The notes below the pieces were generated by a model. That model was not told where the DNA came from. It saw nothing but the letters and a program-made list of their open reading frames with translations, and made no database searches. Source: Clostridiales bacterium (GTDB lineage: Bacteria; Bacillota; Clostridia; Christensenellales; Aristaeellaceae). Taken from it: a DNA stretch of 10,798 nt. Location of the stretch: positions 1 to 10,798 of the forward strand of contig DXVG01000034.1 of NCBI GenBank assembly GCA_019409045.1. Direction: 5' to 3'. This document shows, piece after piece, positions 6,399 through 10,798 of the stretch (position 1 is the stretch's first letter; each line of letters begins with the position of its first letter). The position numbers and the translations under genes are program-made.

Positions 6399-7796
6399 TC
6401 AAACCTCCGTAATCATTCTTCCGCGCAGCGTGTTTTTGCCCGCGGAGTCTATCTCTACATCCACCAACTGGCCGATCAGGTCGGCATTTCCCGGGAAATT
6501 CACCATGTGGCCGCGCGGCGTCTTTCCGCCGACCCACCCCGCGTCGCGCGCGGAGACGGACTCGACCAGCACGCGCTCGCGCCCTCCGACGCGCTGCGCG
6601 AGTATCTCCCCGGAAATCTCCGTCTGCAGCGCGATGAGCCGCTGTATGCGCTCGCTCTTGACCTGCGCGGGCGTGTCGTCCGGCAGAAGTGCCGCCTTCG
6701 TGCCCGTGCGCTTTGAGTAGATGAACGTAAAGGCGGAATCGTAGCGCGCCTCGCGCACGAGAGAGAGCGTGTCCTCGAACTGGCTCTGCGTCTCTCCGGG
6801 GAAGCCGACGATGATGTCCGTCGTGATCCCGATGTCCGGCCTTACAGACCTAAGTCTTTTAATTAGCTCCAGATAGCGCGAGCGCGTATACCGCCGGTTC
6901 ATCGCGCGGAGTATGTCGTCGTTTCCGGCCTGCACGGGCAGGTGCAGGTGCGGCATCAGGTGCTCAAGCTCGCCGTAGGCCGCGATGAGCTCGTCGGAGA
7001 GGTCCTTGGGGTGCGAGGTCATAAAGCGTATGCGCTCCACGCCCAGGGCGTCTATGCGGGCGAGCAGCCGCGCAAACTCGCCGCCCCCGCCGCGATAGGA
7101 ATTGACGTTCTGCCCCAGCAGCGTGATCTCCTTTACGCCCCGGTCGATCAGGCGCGCGCATTCCTCGAGCACCGCCTCGGGCTCGCGCGAACGCTCGCGG
7201 CCGCGCACATAGGGCACGATGCAGTACGAGCAGAAGTTGTTGCAGCCGTACATGATGTTGACAAACGCCGAGAAGGCGCTGGAGCGCCGCTCGGGGAGGC
7301 CCTCGGCGATCACGCCGTCCCCCTGCTCGACTTCGACCACGGGGCTGCGGCTCTCAAGCACGCGCAGCATGTACTCGGGGAGCCTGTGCATGTTGTGGGT
7401 TCCAAACACGAGGTCGATAAACGGGTAGAGCGTCTTGAGGCGCTCGGCCATCCCGGCCTCCTGCGCCATGCAGCCGCCCACGCAGATCAAAAGCTCCGGG
7501 CGGGCCTTTTTGAGCTCCTTGAGCCATATGACGTTGCCCAGCGCCTTGTTTTCCGCGTTCTCGCGCACGCAGCAGGTGTTGTAGAGTATGACGTCGGCGC
7601 TCTCGCGGTCGGGGTGCGGCCGCAGGCCCATCTGCGTAAACATGCCCGCGATGGTCTCCGAATCGCGCTCGTTCATCTGGCAGCCCATGGTGACGATGTG
7701 GAATGTCTGCGGTCTGTTCGGAAACGCGCGCACGCTCTGGGCAAATTCGCGCTGGCGCGCAAGCTCGTCCGCGGACACATACAGGCGTTCGTTCAT
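6399..7796 (-). CDS. miaB: tRNA-2-methylthio-N6-dimethylallyladenosine synthase MiaB
   Basis: 465 residues. A radical SAM methylthiotransferase that converts i6A37 of tRNA to ms2i6A37, the step after MiaA. Order of domains: N-terminal UPF0004 domain with cluster-binding cysteines C39 (TMGCQMNE), C75/C76 (NTCCVREN) and C109 (GGCMAQ); radical SAM core with C185-x3-C189-x2-C192 (GCNNFCSYC); conserved LLGQNVNSY (226-234), SHPKDL (261-266) and IVGFPGET (329-336); C-terminal TRAM domain (about 395-465). An N-terminal extension of ~30 residues precedes the first domain, as in Bacillus homologues. It is distinguished from MtaB and RimO by the TMGCQMNE and NTCCVRENAE motifs. The ATG at 7796-7794 overlaps the TGA of the RNase G gene (ATGA). 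Residues 311-319 are encoded by nine successive codons unlike the rest of the gene. Confidence 0.97.
   Translation of the reverse strand: MNERLYVSADELARQREFAQSVRAFPNRPQTFHIVTMGCQMNERDSETIAGMFTQMGLRPHPDRESADVILYNTCCVRENAENKALGNVIWLKELKKARPELLICVGGCMAQEAGMAERLKTLYPFIDLVFGTHNMHRLPEYMLRVLESRSPVVEVEQGDGVIAEGLPERRSSAFSAFVNIMYGCNNFCSYCIVPYVRGRERSREPEAVLEECARLIDRGVKEITLLGQNVNSYRGGGGEFARLLARIDALGVERIRFMTSHPKDLSDELIAAYGELEHLMPHLHLPVQAGNDDILRAMNRRYTRSRYLELIKRLRSVRPDIGITTDIIVGFPGETQSQFEDTLSLVREARYDSAFTFIYSKRTGTKAALLPDDTPAQVKSERIQRLIALQTEISGEILAQRVGGRERVLVESVSARDAGWVGGKTPRGHMVNFPGNADLIGQLVDVEIDSAGKNTLRGRMITEV
6403..6408 (-). promoter_or_regulatory. Ribosome binding site of the YlbF/YmcA-family gene, inside the end of miaB
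   Basis: GGAGGT on the minus strand lies within the last codons of miaB, 8 nt before the ATG at 6394. The arrangement implies that ribosomes finishing miaB pass over this start. Confidence 0.75.
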
Positions 7797-9301
7797 GGCA
7801 TTTCCCCCGTGGTTGGTTTCAGCAGCTTCGCCCCCTCGGGCGGCCTTTCCGGCAAAAAGGGCTCCATCTGGAAGGCGTCCTCGGGCACGAGTGCGTCCGC
7901 GCGAACGCGCAGCGTTCCCCCATTCTCCGGCGCGCCGATGCCCAGAAGCACGCCCGCCACCGGCGGCGAGCAGGCGACCACATAGGGCGTATCGTCGCCG
8001 CGCATGCGCCGCCTGCGTATCTCCAGAAGCGCCCGCCGCGCGATGTCCTCGTGCGCCGGGACCAGGCCGCTTCCCTGACACGCGCCGCACACATGGCACT
8101 TCTGCTTGTAGATCGGCTGGCGGACCTTCTTGCGCGTGAGTTCTACCAGACCAAGTTCTGTAATTCCGGCGAGGTTCGTGCGCGTGTGGTCGAGCCGCAG
8201 GCATTCGCGCAGCACCTCCAGCAGCGCCTCGCGCTGGCTCGCGCTGTCCATGTCGATAAAGTCGATGACGATGATGCCGCCCAGATCGCGCAGCCGAAGC
8301 TGGCGGGCGATCTCCCGAGCGGCCTCGCAGTTCAGGGCGAACACCGTGTCCGAAAGCGAGCGCTTTCCGACGAATTTGCCGGTGTTTACGTCGATGACCG
8401 TGAGCGCCTCCGCGTAGTCGAACACGAGATAGCCGCCGCTTTTGAGCCACACGCGGCGCTGGAGTGCCGTCTTTGCCTGTCGCCAGACGTCGAAGCGGTC
8501 AAACAGGGGCGTCGTCGCGCGGTCGAGCGCCACGCGGGCCGCAAATTCCGGGGCGATCGCCCCCGCGGCCTCCACGAGCTGCTCGTAGAGCGCGGGAACG
8601 TCCGTGCGCACGCTCTCGACCTGCGCGCAGAGCATGTCCCGCACCGCGCGATGAACAAGGCTCTCCTCCTGGTGCAAAAGCGCGGGGCCGCCGGCGTGCC
8701 TGCCGCGGCGCTCGACGCTCTCCCACAGCCGGACGAGCGCAGCGTAGTCCGCGCGAAGCTCGGCCGCGTCCACGCCTTCGGCCGCCGTGCGCACGATCAG
8801 CCCGTGCCCGCGCTCTGCGGCGAGCTCCTCTGCCGCGGCGCGCAGGCGGCCGCGCTCCTCCTCGTCCTCGATGCGGCGGGACACGCCCACATAGCCCACC
8901 GTGGGAAGCAGCACGCACAGCCGCCCGGGGAGCGTGATGTGACAGGACACGCGCGGCCCCTTGTCCCCGCCCGGCTCCTTGACCACCTGCACCATCACGC
9001 TCTGGCCGCGCCGCACAAGGGCCTCGATGCGCGCGTTGCGCAGCTTTTCGGCGAGCTCCGCGTCCGCGCCGAGGGGGAGCTGTATGTCCCCCGCGTACAG
9101 AAAGGCGTTTTTTTCAAGGCCGATGTCCACGAAGGCGGCGTTCATGCCCGGCAGCACGTTCTCGACGCGCCCGGCGTATATGTTCCCCGTGCGCTTTTCG
9201 TGCCCCCTGCTCTCAAAGTACAGCTCCGCCAGCGCGCCGTCCTCCAGAACGGCGAGGCTCGTCTCCCCGCAGAGGCTGTCCACCAGAATCGTCTTTGTCA
9301 T
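7793..9301 (-). CDS. rng: Ribonuclease G/E family endoribonuclease
   Basis: 502 residues, the size of RNase G without the long RNase E scaffold tail. It cleaves single-stranded RNA in rRNA maturation and mRNA decay. An S1-type RNA-binding domain lies at about 37-125 (GNIYAGRVENVLPGMNAAFVDIG begins at 39). LIVRTA (168-173) matches the 5'-monophosphate sensor residues of RNase E. The catalytic metal ligands are D304 (DVNTGKF) and D347 (VIDFIDM). ITELGLVELTRKK (380-392) and the Zn-link CGACQGSG (405-412, Cys405 and Cys408) follow, with an extra Cys402 just before. These positions sit one residue from those of E. coli RNase E. The ATG at 9301 overlaps the upstream TGA (ATGA); GGAGAT lies 9 nt before it. 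The open frame continues upstream to about 9478 but overlaps the previous gene and does not look like this family. Confidence 0.95.
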   Translation of the reverse strand: MTKTILVDSLCGETSLAVLEDGALAELYFESRGHEKRTGNIYAGRVENVLPGMNAAFVDIGLEKNAFLYAGDIQLPLGADAELAEKLRNARIEALVRRGQSVMVQVVKEPGGDKGPRVSCHITLPGRLCVLLPTVGYVGVSRRIEDEEERGRLRAAAEELAAERGHGLIVRTAAEGVDAAELRADYAALVRLWESVERRGRHAGGPALLHQEESLVHRAVRDMLCAQVESVRTDVPALYEQLVEAAGAIAPEFAARVALDRATTPLFDRFDVWRQAKTALQRRVWLKSGGYLVFDYAEALTVIDVNTGKFVGKRSLSDTVFALNCEAAREIARQLRLRDLGGIIVIDFIDMDSASQREALLEVLRECLRLDHTRTNLAGITELGLVELTRKKVRQPIYKQKCHVCGACQGSGLVPAHEDIARRALLEIRRRRMRGDDTPYVVACSPPVAGVLLGIGAPENGGTLRVRADALVPEDAFQMEPFLPERPPEGAKLLKPTTGEMP

Positions 9302-9975
9302 GCTCTTTTGATCTCCATAAGGGGCGTCGGCGCGCCCGAGGCGTCCTCCCCGAGCAGGCACAGCCTGTGTACGCGCACGCGCGGCGGCTCCACGCCCGCG
9401 AGGCCCGCGAGGCCCGCGATGAGCGCGTCCGGCTTGAGCGTGTCGCGCTCGGTGAGCATCAGGCGGGCGTACAGGCACCCGTCGCGCACATCGAGCTCGC
9501 GCGCGAGGGGGCGCAGGTCGATCTCCCGCTCGCCGGATTTCGTTTTGCGAACGCCCATCACGCGCTCCGCGCGCAAAAAAGCGTCCACGGCATCGAGCAC
9601 GGCGCGCGCGCCCTCGCCCTCCGGGAGGATGCGGTAGTCCGCGCAGCGAACGAGCGACATCGCCGCGGGAAAGCGGTCGTCCACCGTGCGCGCACCGAGG
9701 ACCGGCAGATCCTCCGGCAGCGCCTCGCGCATGGCCTGCTCCACGCGGGCGCGGCCCATCGGCGCGGCGAGCTTGACGTCGAGCACCTCGTATTGGCTCG
9801 TCCAGCCCATTGCGAGCGCCGAGGCAAACGACATCACCGGATGTGGGTTGAAGCCCTGCGAGAACGCGATGGGCAGGCCCGTGCGGTTCAGCGCGCGCTG
9901 AAAGAACCTCTGAAGGTCCAGATGCGATATAAAGCGCAGGCGGCTGTTTTTTCCAAAGCGCAAGAGCACTCTCAT
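9298..9975 (-). CDS. TIGR03936 / DUF2344 family protein, partner of radical SAM gene
   Basis: 225 residues, normal for the family, which has no firmly assigned reaction. The start RVLLRFGKNSRLRFISHLDL and the motif SQGFNPHPVMSFASAL (39-54) are diagnostic. No cysteine motif, signal peptide or membrane segment is seen. In many Clostridia the gene follows the TIGR03960-type radical SAM gene, and in other bacteria the two are fused in one protein. That fits a physical or functional partnership; here they are separate, with an ATGA overlap at 9972-9975. It also overlaps the RNase G start at its other end (9298-9301). A GAGGGGG lies about 7 nt before the ATG. The neighbourhood of RNA enzymes suggests a role in tRNA or rRNA modification, but this is inference. 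An apparent longer frame up to about 10194 overlaps the radical SAM gene and is discarded. Confidence 0.9.
   Translation of the reverse strand: MRVLLRFGKNSRLRFISHLDLQRFFQRALNRTGLPIAFSQGFNPHPVMSFASALAMGWTSQYEVLDVKLAAPMGRARVEQAMREALPEDLPVLGARTVDDRFPAAMSLVRCADYRILPEGEGARAVLDAVDAFLRAERVMGVRKTKSGEREIDLRPLARELDVRDGCLYARLMLTERDTLKPDALIAGLAGLAGVEPPRVRVHRLCLLGEDASGAPTPLMEIKRA
9394..9420 (-). repeat. Three tandem 9-bp units in the TIGR03936 gene
   Basis: Plus-strand unit GCCCGCGAG at 9394-9402 and 9403-9411, then GCCCGCGAT at 9412-9420. It encodes IAG-LAG-LAG (residues 186-194). It is in frame, so copy changes would only alter loop or helix length. Confidence 0.8.
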
Positions 9976-10798
9976 CGGCAGGCCCCCTCGTAGCGGCGCA
10001 TGCCGCAGCCGACGCAGCCCTTGCGGCAATCCTGCGTGGTCTGCGCGCCCAGCGCCTTTTTCCACTCGCGGAGCAGAAATTCGCGGCTCACGCCCGCGTC
10101 GAGGTGCTCCCAGGGGAACACTTCGTCCTCCCCGCGCTCGCGGCACGCGTAGAAGTCCGGGTCCAGACCGCAGCCTGCAAATGCCTGGGCCCACAGGTCC
10201 GGGCGGAACTGGTCGGACCAGCCGTCAAAGCGGCAGCCGAGCCGCCACGCGCGCTCCAGCGCGTCCGCAAGCCGCCGGTCGCCGCGCGCGAACACGGCCT
10301 CGACGTAGCTTACGTCCATGGCGTGATACTTAAACTCCACGCCCTTGATTTTGGACAGCTCGTGCCGCAACAGCTGCTGCCTGCGCACGACCTCGTCGCG
10401 CCCGAGCTGCGCCGCCCACTGGAAGGGCGTGAAATTCTTGGGCACGAACACCGAGGCGCTCACCGTGATGCGCAGCCCTGGGGCGCGCTTCTCCTTCGGA
10501 AGCGAGAGATAGCACGCGCGCACGCGCTCGGCCAGATGCGCGATGCCCAGCACGTCCTCGTCCGTCTCCGTGGGAAGGCCCAGCATGAAGTACAGCTTGA
10601 CCGCGGACCAGCCCTGCGAAAACGCGTCGGTCACAGAGCGCACGAGGTCCTCCTCGGTGACGCCCTTGTTGATCACGTCGCGCAGCCGCTGCGTTCCCGC
10701 CTCCGGCGCGAGCGTTAGGGCGGTCTTGCGCACCTTCTGCGTCTGTTTGAGCGTGTCGGTCAAAACGGTGTCGATCCTCTGCGAGGGCAGCGATATCT
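9972..10798 (-). CDS. Radical SAM protein, TIGR03960-like, C-terminal part
   Basis: The last 274 codons are present; the gene enters from the right edge and its N-terminal half, where a B12-binding-like region and the CxxxCxxC cluster motif would be, is outside the window. What is visible is the second half of the radical SAM barrel: ISLPSQRID, the LTLAPEAGTQRLRDVINKG segment, KLYFMLGLPTETDEDV and the VPKNFTPFQWAAQ segment, which together match the TIGR03960 family ('rSAM_fuse_unch'). The C-terminus has a cysteine cluster (CRKGCVGCG near the end and a final CR) that may bind a further metal centre. The substrate is unknown. The stop overlaps the ATG of the TIGR03936 gene, and in some genomes the two are fused. 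Position beside RNase G, MiaB and MiaA is suggestive of RNA modification only. Confidence 0.9.
   Translation of the reverse strand, partial: ISLPSQRIDTVLTDTLKQTQKVRKTALTLAPEAGTQRLRDVINKGVTEEDLVRSVTDAFSQGWSAVKLYFMLGLPTETDEDVLGIAHLAERVRACYLSLPKEKRAPGLRITVSASVFVPKNFTPFQWAAQLGRDEVVRRQQLLRHELSKIKGVEFKYHAMDVSYVEAVFARGDRRLADALERAWRLGCRFDGWSDQFRPDLWAQAFAGCGLDPDFYACRERGEDEVFPWEHLDAGVSREFLLREWKKALGAQTTQDCRKGCVGCGMRRYEGACR

Noticed and set aside
2270..6412. A 1380-codon open frame on the plus strand opposite mutL, mutS and the YlbF/YmcA-family gene
   Set aside because: It runs in exact codon register with the genes on the other strand, so it stays open simply because those genes lack TTA, CTA and TCA codons. 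The translation is rich in His, Arg, Ala and Leu with no recognisable domain and spans gene boundaries.
6845..6864. AGAC-CTAA-GTCT followed by TTTT on the plus strand, as a terminator
   Set aside because: A 4-bp stem is too weak, and there is no plus-strand gene for it to end.
7797..8450. Upstream extension of miaB into the RNase G gene
   Set aside because: The added residues are a frame shadow of the RNase G gene; the ATG at 7796 gives the expected MiaB N-terminus.
9302..9478. Upstream extension of the RNase G gene
   Set aside because: It overlaps the TIGR03936 gene in another frame and is low complexity; MTKTILVDS at 9301 is the natural start.
7703..9637. Long plus-strand open frame opposite the RNase G and TIGR03936 genes
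   Set aside because: A shadow of GC-rich coding on the minus strand; low-complexity Arg/Ala/His composition and no family resemblance.
1..10798. Search for a mobile element, CRISPR array, tRNA/rRNA gene, toxin-antitoxin or defence system
   Set aside because: The window is almost fully covered by nine recognised core genes; no transposase, integrase, long terminal repeats, regularly spaced repeats or RNA gene signatures were seen.

Overview
The window is GC-rich bacterial chromosome, densely packed with nine genes that all read on the minus strand (right to left). The gene content and order point to Bacillota, most likely a GC-rich lineage of Clostridia. The block miaB - YlbF/YmcA-family gene - mutS - mutL - miaA matches the Bacillus/Clostridia order (ymcB-ymcA-cotE-mutS-mutL in B. 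subtilis), and the block radical SAM (TIGR03960-like) - TIGR03936 - RNase G is a typical clostridial cluster. No species can be named from this sequence alone.

Layout in transcription order. 10798-9972: C-terminal part of a radical SAM protein that enters from outside the window. 9975-9298: small TIGR03936/DUF2344 protein. 9301-7793: ribonuclease G/E. 7796-6399: miaB, tRNA methylthiotransferase. 6394-5987: YlbF/YmcA-family protein with a cysteine-rich tail. 5944-3359: mutS. 3343-1412: mutL. 1379-438: miaA, tRNA dimethylallyltransferase. 441-1: N-terminal third of a PLP-dependent 'aluminium resistance'/methionine gamma-lyase-like protein that leaves the window.

Four of the eight junctions are ATGA stop/start overlaps and the other gaps are 4, 42, 15 and 32 nt. 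I see no terminator or convincing promoter inside the window, so it reads like one long operon or a chain of coupled operons. Two functions run through it: RNA metabolism (RNase G; MiaA and MiaB, which act one after the other to make ms2i6A37 in tRNA; a Ric-like protein; an uncharacterised radical SAM pair) and DNA mismatch repair (MutS/MutL, with an endonuclease-type MutL).

The window is mostly ordinary core genome. I found no mobile element, CRISPR array, RNA gene or defence system. The points most worth a second look are a five-unit, 21-bp in-frame tandem repeat of low GC in the mutL linker; short patches of off-bias codons in miaB and the RNase G gene; the four-cysteine tail of the YlbF/YmcA protein; frequent ATA Ile codons before Leu despite high GC; and the direct joining of two normally separate conserved gene blocks.
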